DNA of 64,000 nucleotides from positions 62,001 through 126,000 of the forward strand of contig JACKEY010000004.1 in the NCBI GenBank assembly GCA_020632755.1, written 5' to 3'. The stretch comes from Alphaproteobacteria bacterium. GTDB lineage: Bacteria; Myxococcota_A; UBA796; UBA2385. Made by a program: the position numbers and the translations under genes. The notes under the pieces were generated by a model. The model did no database searches. It saw nothing but the letters and a program-made list of their open reading frames with translations, and was not told where the DNA came from. Each line of letters starts with the position of its first letter. Positions within the stretch are counted from its first letter, which is position 1. This document shows positions 16,268 to 25,065 of the stretch, one piece after another.

Positions 16268-18387
16268 GCGACGGCGCCCCCCGATCCAACGCCCGCCCCC
16301 TGCGGCGCCGCATCCCGGGCCTGGCCCGGCTGGGGCGGGCCGTGCAGCGGCACCAGGTCGAGGACCTCGCGGCCTGCGCCCGGGCCCTGACGGCCCTGGT
16401 CGGCAAGGTGCCCGAGGTCGACCCCCTGCCCGGCGGCGCCGGCCAGGTGCCCCGTGCGGTGCTCACGGCCCGGCTGCTGCAGGACTCGGCGCCGGTGCCC
16501 TGGCCCCATGCGCTGATGCGGCAGCTGGACCCGGACGATCCGGCCTTCCTGCCGCCGCTCGGGCTGCACCCGGTGCTGCAGGCCCGGGACCGCACCCTGC
16601 TCGGACTGCCCGACGATCCGCGAGTGGCCTGGGTCGATCCCTTCGGCTGGATGGGCGTCGGCGACGGGCCCTCGGTGGCGGTGTGGTTCGGCGACGGCCG
16701 GCACGCCTGGCCGGTCGGCCCCCACCCCGACGAGCGCGGGGCCGCCGCCGATCCGCCGTGGACCGTGTCCCAGCGGCGCTCGCGGCCGGACCTGGGCGTG
16801 GTCACGACCTGCCAGCGGGGTCCGCTGACGCTGACGCTGACGACCTTCCCGATCCGGCTGGACGGTCGCATCGCGTGGGTCCTGCACGCCGCGCTGGCCC
16901 TCGACGGACCCGCACCCCGCCCCGTGCGGCTGGCCTTCGCCCTGCGCCCCTCGGGCTTCGAAGGCGCCAGCCCGATCTTCCACCTGGAGCGGTCCGAGGA
17001 GGGGCTGTGGACCGCCGACGGCGAGCCGCTGCTGGCCCTGGCCTCGCCGGGGGCCGAGGTGATCCAGGCCGTGCACGGCGAGGCCGATCCCTGGCTGCGC
17101 CTGACCGGCCAGCGACGCGGCGGCCCGCACCGTCGCCCTGGTGCCCTGTCCCTGCGCTGCCCCGCCGGCCAGGCGTCCGCCGCCGAGCTGTACCGGGACA
17201 CCTGCACCCCCGGCGAGCCGCTGACCCGGCTGGCGGTGTTCGCGCCCCCCGCCGGCGTCGCGCCCCAGCTGGTGCGCACCACCGGCCACACGCTGTGGGT
17301 GGGGGCCGAGGCCGACCGCGCCGGGCTGCTGCGGGCCGGCGCCGAGCTGACCCTGGCGGCCCACCAGGAGGTGCTGGAGGCCTGCCGCGCCCGGCTGCTC
17401 GCGGCGCCCACGGACATCGGCCTGGGCGGGCTGCTCGGAGCGGTGGCCCTGGCCCGGATGGGCTTCGTGCGCCGGGCCGGCGACCGCATCGCGGCCGGGC
17501 TGGCCCGGGTCCGGCGCGATGGCAGCCTGCCGGACGCCGAGGGCCCCGAGACCGCCGCGGTCCTGGCCTGGGCGGCCAGCGAGCACCTGCGGTGGACCGA
17601 CGCCCGCAACCTGGCCAAGGCGACCCGCAAGGGCTGGGAGCGGCTGGTCGAGCGGCTGGTGGACCAGGCCGACGAGCCTGGCGGCTTCGCCCTGTTCGGC
17701 AGCCAGGGCAGCGCCCGCTGGACGGCCATCTGGCGGGCGGCCGGGCTGGTCGGCAGCGCCCACGCCCTGCGCGCCCTGTTCCGCGAAGAAGCCGGCAACA
17801 GCCTGACCCGCTGGGGCCTGGCGGGTGCGCGGGCCTGCGAGCTGCTGGACGACCGCCTGGGCGACGGGCCGTGGCAGTCGGCCCACGAGCGGGCCCCCGA
17901 CGGCAGCTCGGCGGCCATGCTCACTGCGGCCTGGCTGGGCGTGCTGCCGCTCGATCATCGCGGGGTCGCGACCACCGTCGCCTTCCTGGGCGACCACTGC
18001 ACCCACAACGGCGGCGTGCTGCTGCGCGGCGGGGCCCATGTGGCGGCCACCAGCCTGCTCACCGCCGTGCGGGAGCGCCTGGATCCGGGGTCCGACCAGC
18101 TGGGGCGCATCGCGGCCCTGGCCAGCCCGACGGGCGCCCTGCCGACCGTGCGGCACGCCACCCGCGGGGCCCTGGGCGAGGGCGACGATCTGCTGTCCGC
18201 CGCGCTGTTCGTCCTGCTGGCCGTCGAGCGGGTCCAGGCCAGCAAGGGCGAGCTGCGGGTGCTGCCCGGCCTGGCGGCGGCCCGGGACCTGCCGACCCCC
18301 TACGGCCCCGTCACCCTCGAAGACGGCGTGCTGCGCGGGCAGTGGCGCGGACCGGCGCCGTCGGTGGTCGGGGCCCGGGTCGGCTAG
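16264..18387 (+). CDS. Large uncharacterised protein coupled to glpD; possible six-hairpin (alpha/alpha-toroid) domain
   Basis: 707 aa from GTG 16264, overlapping the glpD stop as GTGA. The N-terminal third is helical (LARLGRAVQRHQVEDLAACARALTAL), the middle is beta-rich (VAWVDPFGWMGVGDGPSVAVWFGDG, TLTLTTFPIRLDGRIAWVLHAAL), and the C-terminal 350 residues are repeated helix pairs (LGGLLGAVALARMGFVRRAGDRIAAGL). Beta-sandwich followed by helical toroid suggests the fold of glucoamylase-like or terpenoid-cyclase-like proteins, but no catalytic motif is recognised and this is a guess. No signal peptide is seen. Its stop abuts the next gene's stop with no spacer. Confidence 0.65.
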   Translation: MSDGAPRSNARPLRRRIPGLARLGRAVQRHQVEDLAACARALTALVGKVPEVDPLPGGAGQVPRAVLTARLLQDSAPVPWPHALMRQLDPDDPAFLPPLGLHPVLQARDRTLLGLPDDPRVAWVDPFGWMGVGDGPSVAVWFGDGRHAWPVGPHPDERGAAADPPWTVSQRRSRPDLGVVTTCQRGPLTLTLTTFPIRLDGRIAWVLHAALALDGPAPRPVRLAFALRPSGFEGASPIFHLERSEEGLWTADGEPLLALASPGAEVIQAVHGEADPWLRLTGQRRGGPHRRPGALSLRCPAGQASAAELYRDTCTPGEPLTRLAVFAPPAGVAPQLVRTTGHTLWVGAEADRAGLLRAGAELTLAAHQEVLEACRARLLAAPTDIGLGGLLGAVALARMGFVRRAGDRIAAGLARVRRDGSLPDAEGPETAAVLAWAASEHLRWTDARNLAKATRKGWERLVERLVDQADEPGGFALFGSQGSARWTAIWRAAGLVGSAHALRALFREEAGNSLTRWGLAGARACELLDDRLGDGPWQSAHERAPDGSSAAMLTAAWLGVLPLDHRGVATTVAFLGDHCTHNGGVLLRGGAHVAATSLLTAVRERLDPGSDQLGRIAALASPTGALPTVRHATRGALGEGDDLLSAALFVLLAVERVQASKGELRVLPGLAAARDLPTPYGPVTLEDGVLRGQWRGPAPSVVGARVG

Positions 18388-19302
18388 TCACTCCTCGGAC
18401 GCCGCCGGGGGCTCCGGCGGGGCCGGCGGCGCCAGGGCAGCGGCTGGCTGGCCGTAGGTCAGCGCCAGCCCGGCCCGCCAGGCCGGTGCGCCGACGCCTT
18501 CGCCCAGGCCGGCGCCGCCCATGGCCTGCACCCGGACGGCGCCGAAGCCGCGGGTGACGAGCCCGCGCAGCTCGGTCGCCGCGGCCGGGTCGGCCGAGAA
18601 GGGGGAACCCAGCGGGCCCTCGTGGGCCACCTCGCCGCCGAGCCACGTGACGTCGAGCACCTCGACGGTCAGCCCGCCCGCCAGGCAGAGCGCCTCGTCC
18701 AGCACCAGCCCGCGATCCGCGGCCTGCTTGCGGAACCGGACGCCTCCCCGGACGCCCGCCCACAGCGGCCCGCCCTCGCCGTCCACCAGCAGGGCGGCGT
18801 CGCCGGCCGGCCCGGCCTCGCCGAGCCCGTGAGCCACCGCACCGAGCGGCAGCTCCGCCCCGGCCAGCACGCCGACGCCGATCGGGCCGTCGACCCCGGC
18901 GGCACCCAGCAGGTCGAGCTTGCCCTCGACCCGCAGATCGCCGGCCACCGCTGCACCGCCTTCGGCCAGATCCCCGCGCCCCACCACGAACAGCGGCAGC
19001 GCGGTCCCCAGCCGCAGGGGCCCGAAGCCCGCGGCGGCGGCCAGGTCCAGCCGCCACGCGGTGCCGACGGCCGCGGCTTCGGCCCCCGGGCCGTCCACGC
19101 CGTCTTCCGCCTGCCAGACCAGCAGATCGCGGGCCACGCCCAGGTCGGCCCGCACCACCAGCGCGTCGTCGACGGCGACCGGCGGCACCAGGCCGAGCCC
19201 GACCGCGTCCACCACCGGTGCCGGGCCCGCGGCGTCGACCGCCGGCACGCTCGGCACCGTCTGCGCCCATGCACTCGCCGTCAGCAGCCACAGCGCGCTC
19301 AT
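18388..19302 (-). CDS. Probable outer-membrane beta-barrel-type envelope protein
   Basis: 304 aa from ATG 19302, overlapping the TSP3-protein stop as ATGA. Signal peptide MSALWLLTASAWA-QTV. The mature chain is dominated by short alternating strands with Gly/aromatic turns (DLAAAAGFGPLRLGTALPLFVVGRGDLAEGG, IGVGVLAGAELPLGAVAHGLGEAGPAGDAALL), as expected for a porin-like or autotransporter-like barrel. It ends in a Pro/Ala-rich tail (APPAPPEPPAASEE) rather than a terminal Phe. Similar proteins in Myxococcota are often annotated as OmpA-type N-terminal barrels; this is inference. Last gene of the seven-gene envelope operon. Confidence 0.6.
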   Translation of the reverse strand: MSALWLLTASAWAQTVPSVPAVDAAGPAPVVDAVGLGLVPPVAVDDALVVRADLGVARDLLVWQAEDGVDGPGAEAAAVGTAWRLDLAAAAGFGPLRLGTALPLFVVGRGDLAEGGAAVAGDLRVEGKLDLLGAAGVDGPIGVGVLAGAELPLGAVAHGLGEAGPAGDAALLVDGEGGPLWAGVRGGVRFRKQAADRGLVLDEALCLAGGLTVEVLDVTWLGGEVAHEGPLGSPFSADPAAATELRGLVTRGFGAVRVQAMGGAGLGEGVGAPAWRAGLALTYGQPAAALAPPAPPEPPAASEE

Positions 19303-21218
19303 CGGCGCCTCCGCCGCAGCAGCAGCGCGACCGGCAGCCACAGCAGCCCGACCGCCGGGGGGCCGCCACTGCAGCCGCAGCCGCCGCCCTTCCAGCCGCC
19401 GAAGATGCCGGGGTCCAGGAAGTCGGGGATGCCGTCGCCGTCGCTGTCGCCGGTGCCTTCTTCGCCGTCGCCGCGCCCGTCGCCGTCGGCATCGGGGTCC
19501 TGCCAGCTGTCCAGCCCGTCGCCGTCGGGGTCCAGGTCCTGGCCGTCGGGCACCTCGTCGCCGTCCCGCAGCCCGTCGTCGTCCGTGTCGGGATCGAGGG
19601 GGTCGCTGCCGAGCTCGACCTCGCGGCCGTCGCTCAGCCCGTCGTCGTCGGTGTCGTCGGAGAGAGGGTCGGTGCCGAGCTCGGCTTCTTCGCCGTCGTC
19701 GAGCCCGTCGTCGTCGGTGTCGCGGTCGAGGGGGTCGGTGCCGTCCTCGCAGTGTTCTTCTGCATCGGTGCGGCCGTCGCCGTCGGCGTCGCCGGCGGGG
19801 TCGAGGGGATCGGTGCCGAGGGCGACCTCGTCGCCGTCGTCGATGCAGTCGTCGTCGGTGTCGGGGTCGAGGGGATCGGTGCCGATGTCGAGCACCTCGT
19901 CGCCGTCGTCGAGCCCGTCGTCGTCGCTGTCGGCGTCGTCGGGGTCGGTGCCGTGCACACAGTCCTCGTCCAGATCGCGCAGTCGGTCGCCGTCGCTGTC
20001 GCTGACGCCGTCGAGCAACACCAGCTCGAAGGATCGGACCTCGCTGCGTCCGACCGACACCCACGAGTCCATCAGGCCGTCCGCGCCCTTGCCGCCGCCG
20101 TCGAAGGCCCCCCAGGCGTGGGCGTCGTCGTTGCCGGCGGCCGCGTCCTCGAAGGCGCCCGGCAGCAGCCCGTCGGCGCCCGGGTGCTCCAGGCCGACCT
20201 CGCCGTCGGGCATGGCCTCGGCGCTGGCCTGGACGGCGGCGTCGTCCCAGAACAGCGGCAGGCCGGACGTGGCCCCGTCCTCCTCGACCCGGAAGGCCCG
20301 CAGCCCCGGGTACAGGGTGCTCGCCCCGCGCTGCACCAGGTGGGCGGACCCGCCCTCGGCCCAGGCGGCGCAGGCGATGGTGCCCACCACCTCGACCCCC
20401 TCGGCCAGCCAGGTGAGCTCGGCCGGCGAGCCTTCACCGGCGGCGGTCCAGTCGCTGCCCTCCTCGATGACGCCGTCGCCGTCGCTGTCGCAGACGACGA
20501 CCCACTGCGCGCCGCCATCGACGGGGAAGGACAGCGTCACCCCGTCCTCGCCGGCCACGACCCCGCCACACTCGCCGAGCAGCGTGGCCTCGACCTCGCC
20601 GACGGTGGCGGTGGGCCACGCGTAGGCCGCCACTGCCGGGTCGGGCGGCTCGGCGTACAGGGACTGGCTGCCGGTCAGGGGCCGATCGTCGTCGGCGATG
20701 CTGCCGCTGCCATCCGGGCCTTCGTCGGCGCCGACCACCTCGACCTCGGTGCCCTGCAGGCCCTGGTGGTCCCAGGCGACCACCGCACGGCCGCCTTCGA
20801 CGGGGACCGCGGCGTAGAGCACCAGATCGAGTGCGGTCGACGCATCGGTCTCCGTGCCGTCCAGACGCCGCAGGAACCAGTGCGCCGACGACACCCGGCC
20901 GAGCACCGCGAGATCGGAACCGTCTCGCAGCTCCAGGACCCAGTCCGCGCCCTGGTTGGCCGACAGCTCGACCCGGTAGGCGCCCGCGGGTCCAGTGGGC
21001 GTGTAGCTGCTACCGCTCGGCACCGTGCTGCGGGTGCCGTCGGGATCGGTGACCCGGATGCTGCCGGTGCCGTCCCACCACAGGGTCTCGGTCGCCGGGT
21101 CCAGCACGTCCACCGCAAGGTCGGTGTCGGTCTCCAGCCGCCAGCCGGGCAGCAGGTCCTGATCCACGGCGAGCGCCGGCCGGCACAGCGCAGCGACCGC
21201 CAGCCACAGCGGCGTCAC
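19299..21218 (-). CDS. Thrombospondin type 3 repeat surface protein with MYXO-CTERM tail
   Basis: 639 aa from GTG 21218 (GTGA overlap; GGGAGG just upstream). Signal peptide MTPLWLAVAALCRPALA. Residues ~20-400 are beta-rich (a DSDGDGVIEEGSD calcium-loop-like insert is visible). Residues ~404-600 are thrombospondin type 3-like Asp-rich calcium-binding repeats (DSDDDGLDDGDEV, IGTDPLDPDTDDD, repeated about ten times). The tail GGGCGCSGG, a hydrophobic segment and Arg5 form a MYXO-CTERM sorting signal; in Myxococcota this directs processing and surface anchoring. It is expected to be a Ca2+-stabilised cell-surface protein. Within the operon it lies between the FecR-like and barrel proteins. Confidence 0.88.
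   Translation of the reverse strand: MTPLWLAVAALCRPALAVDQDLLPGWRLETDTDLAVDVLDPATETLWWDGTGSIRVTDPDGTRSTVPSGSSYTPTGPAGAYRVELSANQGADWVLELRDGSDLAVLGRVSSAHWFLRRLDGTETDASTALDLVLYAAVPVEGGRAVVAWDHQGLQGTEVEVVGADEGPDGSGSIADDDRPLTGSQSLYAEPPDPAVAAYAWPTATVGEVEATLLGECGGVVAGEDGVTLSFPVDGGAQWVVVCDSDGDGVIEEGSDWTAAGEGSPAELTWLAEGVEVVGTIACAAWAEGGSAHLVQRGASTLYPGLRAFRVEEDGATSGLPLFWDDAAVQASAEAMPDGEVGLEHPGADGLLPGAFEDAAAGNDDAHAWGAFDGGGKGADGLMDSWVSVGRSEVRSFELVLLDGVSDSDGDRLRDLDEDCVHGTDPDDADSDDDGLDDGDEVLDIGTDPLDPDTDDDCIDDGDEVALGTDPLDPAGDADGDGRTDAEEHCEDGTDPLDRDTDDDGLDDGEEAELGTDPLSDDTDDDGLSDGREVELGSDPLDPDTDDDGLRDGDEVPDGQDLDPDGDGLDSWQDPDADGDGRGDGEEGTGDSDGDGIPDFLDPGIFGGWKGGGCGCSGGPPAVGLLWLPVALLLRRRRR
19440..20005 (-). repeat. 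Coding repeat region of the thrombospondin type 3 repeats
   Basis: Recurrent GTCGTCGTCGGTGTC-like blocks (plus strand) encode D-D-D-G / D-x-D-x-D-G calcium loops spaced by GTDPLDPD. Units of about 20-26 codons recur through the stretch with variation, so the repeats are old and diverged rather than a recent satellite. Confidence 0.8.
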
Positions 21219-22081
21219 TCGGGCCTCCCGCCCGGCAGGTCCAGCCTGCGCGGCGCGCTCGGCACCCCCAGGAAGCCGAACCGGTCGTAGGCGGACACCC
21301 GCCAGTACAGGGCGTCGATCGCCGTGGGCGCGAACAGCAGCTCGGGCAGCCACTCGGCGGCCGGTACGTCGGTCGCTTCGACGATGTCGGTGAACAGCGG
21401 GTCCGCGGCCAGCTCGATCCGGTAGCTGCCTGCGTAGGGCACCGGCTGCCAGCGGAAGTCCGGGCGCCGCAGGGCTGCGCCGTCGTCGGGGCTCTGCAGC
21501 GCCTCGGTGAGCAGCAGGTCGACCGGGGCTTCCGGGGCCTGGCCCTCGCGCACGCGGGCGCCTTCGCCGGCGTCCAGATCGACGGCGCCGACGTCGTTGG
21601 ACAGCTGCACGCTGCCGTCGACGGCCTCGGTCCGGGTGGCGTCGCCTTCGAGCTGCACCCGGAAGCCGCCGGCCAGCCCGGTCGCCAGCCCGTCGCGGGT
21701 CCGCACGCGCAGGGTGCCGATGCGGCTGGGTTCTGGCGCGACGCTGATCCCACCGCGGGTCACCTCGACCTCGGCCGCCGCCGCCGAGCCGACCGCCACC
21801 CGCACGCAGGTCGACGGCAGCAGCACGATGTCCTCGGCGCCGGGCTGATCCGGGCGAGGCGCCAGGCGCAGGGTCGCGTAGGACGTGTCGTCCGTGCACA
21901 GCAGCGCGCCGGCGGGCACGCCCGTGCACCGGTCGAGCGGCAGCACGGCGCCGTCGGGCAGGGTGACGGTGCCGCCGCCGTTGGCCCCGACGACGAACGC
22001 CGCCGGCCCGGCCGGCGGGGGCACGGGGGCGGGTGCGCCGTCCTGGGCCAGCGCCGCGCCGACGAAGAGCCAGGCGATCAC
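21215..22081 (-). CDS. FecR-like domain protein with Fn3-like C-terminal part, secreted
   Basis: 288 aa from GTG 22081 (GTGA overlap with the OmpA-like gene stop). The short signal MIAWLFVGAALAQ lacks basic residues. Residues ~75-175 look like a FecR-type jelly-roll (VELPSTCVRV-like start, ISVAPEPSRIGTLRVRTRDG, VDGSVQLSNDVGAVDLDAGEGARV). Residues ~195-285 resemble a fibronectin-type strand set (FRWQPVPYAGSYRIELAADPLF, YWRVSAYDRFGFLGVPSAPRRLDLP). FecR domains transmit envelope signals or act as periplasmic adaptors; here there is no adjacent sigma factor, and the kinase two genes upstream is the obvious candidate partner (inference). Confidence 0.72.
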   Translation of the reverse strand: MIAWLFVGAALAQDGAPAPVPPPAGPAAFVVGANGGGTVTLPDGAVLPLDRCTGVPAGALLCTDDTSYATLRLAPRPDQPGAEDIVLLPSTCVRVAVGSAAAAEVEVTRGGISVAPEPSRIGTLRVRTRDGLATGLAGGFRVQLEGDATRTEAVDGSVQLSNDVGAVDLDAGEGARVREGQAPEAPVDLLLTEALQSPDDGAALRRPDFRWQPVPYAGSYRIELAADPLFTDIVEATDVPAAEWLPELLFAPTAIDALYWRVSAYDRFGFLGVPSAPRRLDLPGGRPE

Positions 22082-23343
22082 GGGGCCCCCAGCGACGGCA
22101 CCGGGATCACCCGGCAGGACCGCATGCGCACGATGTCGCCTTCGCCGCTGGCGTCTTCGATGGGCAGGATCTGCAGCCGGTCCTGGGGGATGCCCAGCTC
22201 GAGCAGGGCCTGGTGCACCACCAGCGCGCGGTCTCCGGCCAGCCGCTGGTTGCGCTCCGGTGTGCCCTCGGGCGAGTACTGCCCGCGCAGCTGGTAGGAC
22301 CAGCCGGCGGTCGCGCCGGCCAGGGCGGCGAGCTGGGCGCGGTCCTGGTCGTCGAGCTCGGCGTGGTCGAGCTCGAAGACGACCAGGTGGCTCGAGATGT
22401 CGGGTTCGGCGCGCACCCAGGTCGCGTAGCCCGCCGCGATGCCAGGCCGCAGGACCCGACTGCGGCCCGCGCCGCGCACGGTCAGCTCGGTCGGGCCTTC
22501 GGGGGCGGTGAGCACGACGGTGCCGTCTTCGTTGGCGCGCACGACGGTCTCGTCCAGCACGACCTCGTCGAGGGGGTGCGCCACGACGACCAGGGTGCCC
22601 TGGGTCGGCCGGAACAGCGCTTCGAGGTCCAGCGGGGGCGGCACGATCACGTCGTCCACGGGGGTCTCGGGCGCGACGGGCAGCGACGGCAGCCCCCGGT
22701 CCGCCAGCAGCCCGCGGCGGACCTCGCTCTCGAGCTGGCAGGCGCGCACGGGGTGGGGCACCCAGACCCAGCGGTCGGGGGGGGGCGGCGGCGGCGGGGG
22801 CTTCGGTCGGGCCCGGGGAAAGCCGAAGCCGATCCGCACCGCGCCGCCGGACAGGCCCTGGGCGTCGGTCCGGGCCAGCACCGAGACCCGGGGCACGATG
22901 TCGGCGGCGCCGGGCAGATCGAAGGTCAGCCCGCCCACAAGGTCCAGCGCCGGCCCGCCAGCCAGCAGCAGACCGCCGCCCGCCTCGACCGACAAGGCCC
23001 CGCGGGTGCTCTGCGGCTCGGTCAGGTACAGCCGCAGATCCGGCCGGGCGCCCAGCCAGGGCCCGGCCACGCTGCGCTGCCCGCCGGTCCCGTCGAGCGC
23101 CAGCCCGCCGTCGAGCGCGAGCTCCAGGTGCACCCGCCGGGTCAAGGGCAGCCCCCCGGTGACGGCCGCTCCGGCGCCGGCGCGGGGGTCCGCCGTCGTG
23201 GCGCCGGCGGTCGGATCGACCCCGCCCAGCGCGCCGAACAGCCCCACCGACAGGGTCGGCTCGGCCGCCTGCGCCGTCCTTCCGGCCAGCAGCCCACCCA
23301 GCGTCAGGGCGCCCACCCATGCCACTCGGCCGAGGGCGCTCAT
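22078..23343 (-). CDS. OmpA-like C-terminal domain envelope protein
   Basis: 421 aa from ATG 23343 (ATGA overlap with the kinase stop). Signal peptide MSALGRVAWVGALTLGGLLAGRTAQA-AE. Residues ~27-185 are barrel-like strands, then a Pro8 linker (RPKPPPPPPPPDR), then a region with a PEGA-like stretch, and an OmpA-type domain at ~318-400 (HLVVFELDHAELDDQDRAQL ... NQRLAGDRALVVHQALLELGIPQDRL). In OmpA the peptidoglycan diaminopimelate is held by an Asp and an Arg; the Arg (GDRA) is present, but the Asp position (TDxxG) reads YSPEG. Peptidoglycan binding may therefore be weakened or altered. Confidence 0.75.
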   Translation of the reverse strand: MSALGRVAWVGALTLGGLLAGRTAQAAEPTLSVGLFGALGGVDPTAGATTADPRAGAGAAVTGGLPLTRRVHLELALDGGLALDGTGGQRSVAGPWLGARPDLRLYLTEPQSTRGALSVEAGGGLLLAGGPALDLVGGLTFDLPGAADIVPRVSVLARTDAQGLSGGAVRIGFGFPRARPKPPPPPPPPDRWVWVPHPVRACQLESEVRRGLLADRGLPSLPVAPETPVDDVIVPPPLDLEALFRPTQGTLVVVAHPLDEVVLDETVVRANEDGTVVLTAPEGPTELTVRGAGRSRVLRPGIAAGYATWVRAEPDISSHLVVFELDHAELDDQDRAQLAALAGATAGWSYQLRGQYSPEGTPERNQRLAGDRALVVHQALLELGIPQDRLQILPIEDASGEGDIVRMRSCRVIPVPSLGAP

Positions 23344-25064
23344 CCGCCGGTCCGGATCAAGCGGAACCGGAAGCTGCGGCTGCCGCTGAAGGTCCGGAAG
23401 GTGCCCTCCAGCACGGTCCCGTCGGCCGACAGGGTGGCGTCGTAGCGGCCCGCCGTCGGGTCGTCGCGAAGCTCGTCGGCCAGCCGCAGGCGGCGTCCAT
23501 CGAGCGTGCCGGACACGTCGACCTGCTGCTCGGCGCCGGTCGTCGGGTGGGTGGTGCGCAGGGTGCCCCGCAGGGCGCCGCCGCTCTCCCGCAGCTCCAT
23601 CCGTGCCGTGCTGGCGTGCATCGAGCCGGTCCAGGTGCCGACCACGGCGGCCAGATCGACGGCAGGGGCGCCCGGTGCGCCGTCGGGGGCGTCGACCGGC
23701 GTCCCGGCCGCGGGGGCGGGGGCGCGGGCCGCCGCGGGGGAGGTCGCCGCGGTCTGGTCCGGCGCGGACGAAGCGCCGGCGGCGGTCGGTGGAGCGGGGG
23801 AGGGGGGCTTCGAGGAGGAGGCGGGCGCGGTCGAGGCCGCGGGATCGGCAGCGGGGGCCGGGTCGGGAGGGGAGGTGGGCTCCGACGAGGATGCCGGTCC
23901 TGGAGCCGGCACCGCCACCGGCAGGGTCGCCGGAGCCGCCGCGACGGTGGCCGACGCCGGGCCGGCCCCGTCGTCCGGTCCGGCCTGCCAGGGGCGAGCC
24001 ACCCACAGCACCAGCGCGGCGATCGCCACCGCGGCCGCGACCAGGCCCGGCACGAGCGAGGGCGAGCGCGGTGGCACGGGAGCGGGCTCGGCGGCAGCGG
24101 GCGCCGGCGCCGGCGGCGCCACGATCGGCAGCACGTCCGAGCTCCACTCCTCGACCTGGGTCGGAGCGTCCAGCGCCGCATCCAGCGGCTCGCCCGGTCC
24201 CAGCAGGGCCAGCGCCTCGGCGGTGGCCGGCGGAGGGGCCGCCTCGGCGCCCACCAGCTGCGGCCGGACCCGCAGCAGATCCAGGGCCAGGGCCTTGGCC
24301 GAGGGGTGCCGGGCCGCCGCCTGCAGACGCACGGCACGGCGGATCACCTCGCGCAGCGCGTCGGGGACGCCCGCCCAGCGGGGCGAGTCGGGGTCGGCCG
24401 TGAACAGGTCGACCGGGTTGGCTGCGGTCACCAGGTTGTAGAGGGTCGCGCCGGCGGCGTACAGGTCGGCCGTGTGCGTGACGCCGCGGGCGTCCAGCCG
24501 CTGCTCGGGCGCCATGAAGGCCAGCGAGCCCATGGCGATGTTGGTGCGCGTGCTGCGCAGCTGGTCCTCGGTCAACATCGCGATGCCGAAGTCGCAGAGC
24601 AGCACGGTGTGCGGGTCGATCAGCAGCAGGTTGTGGGGCTTCACATCGCGGTGGACGATGCCGCGGCCGTGGGCGGTGTGCAGCACGCTGAGCAGCTGGA
24701 TCACCAGATCGATCGCCAGGGCCGGCGGCAGGGGACCTTCGGCCTGGACGCGGTCGCCCACCGTGCCGCCCTCGATCAGGTCCATCACGACGAAGTCCTG
24801 CTCGCCGTCGGCCCCGATGTCGTAGATGCGCAGCACGCCCGGGTGGTCCAGCTGGGCCATGGTCCGGGCTTCGGTCAGCAGCCGGCGCCGCAGCTGGCGG
24901 GTCCCCGACGGGCGGCCTTCCAGCACCTTGATCGCGCGCTGCACGCCCAGGACCGTGTCGGTGGCCTGCCACACGGTCGCGGTGGCGCCGGTGCCGAGAA
25001 CCCGCGTCAGCACGTAGCGACCGTGGTCCAGGCTGCGCGGCTCCTCGGGCGAGGGCGCGCTCAC
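23340..25064 (-). CDS. Transmembrane Ser/Thr protein kinase with periplasmic beta-domain
   Basis: 574 aa from GTG 25064. Kinase domain residues ~16-275 with a full motif set: glycine loop LGTGATATVW, Lys in AIKVL, Glu in LLTEARTM, HRDVKPHN, CDFGIA, and MGSLAFMAPEQ. A Pro/Ala-rich juxtamembrane linker leads to one membrane helix (~338-356, LVPGLVAAAVAIAALVLWVA). After a second Ala/Pro/Ser-rich linker, residues ~475-574 form a beta-rich domain (VVGTWTGSMHASTARMELRE, LSADGTVLEGTFRTFSGSRSFRFRLI) like a small calycin. It is probably a receptor kinase with cytoplasmic catalysis and an external sensor. Genes on both sides are coupled envelope proteins, likely ligands or substrates. Confidence 0.88.
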   Translation of the reverse strand: MSAPSPEEPRSLDHGRYVLTRVLGTGATATVWQATDTVLGVQRAIKVLEGRPSGTRQLRRRLLTEARTMAQLDHPGVLRIYDIGADGEQDFVVMDLIEGGTVGDRVQAEGPLPPALAIDLVIQLLSVLHTAHGRGIVHRDVKPHNLLLIDPHTVLLCDFGIAMLTEDQLRSTRTNIAMGSLAFMAPEQRLDARGVTHTADLYAAGATLYNLVTAANPVDLFTADPDSPRWAGVPDALREVIRRAVRLQAAARHPSAKALALDLLRVRPQLVGAEAAPPPATAEALALLGPGEPLDAALDAPTQVEEWSSDVLPIVAPPAPAPAAAEPAPVPPRSPSLVPGLVAAAVAIAALVLWVARPWQAGPDDGAGPASATVAAAPATLPVAVPAPGPASSSEPTSPPDPAPAADPAASTAPASSSKPPSPAPPTAAGASSAPDQTAATSPAAARAPAPAAGTPVDAPDGAPGAPAVDLAAVVGTWTGSMHASTARMELRESGGALRGTLRTTHPTTGAEQQVDVSGTLDGRRLRLADELRDDPTAGRYDATLSADGTVLEGTFRTFSGSRSFRFRLIRTGG

Positions 25065-25065
25065 G

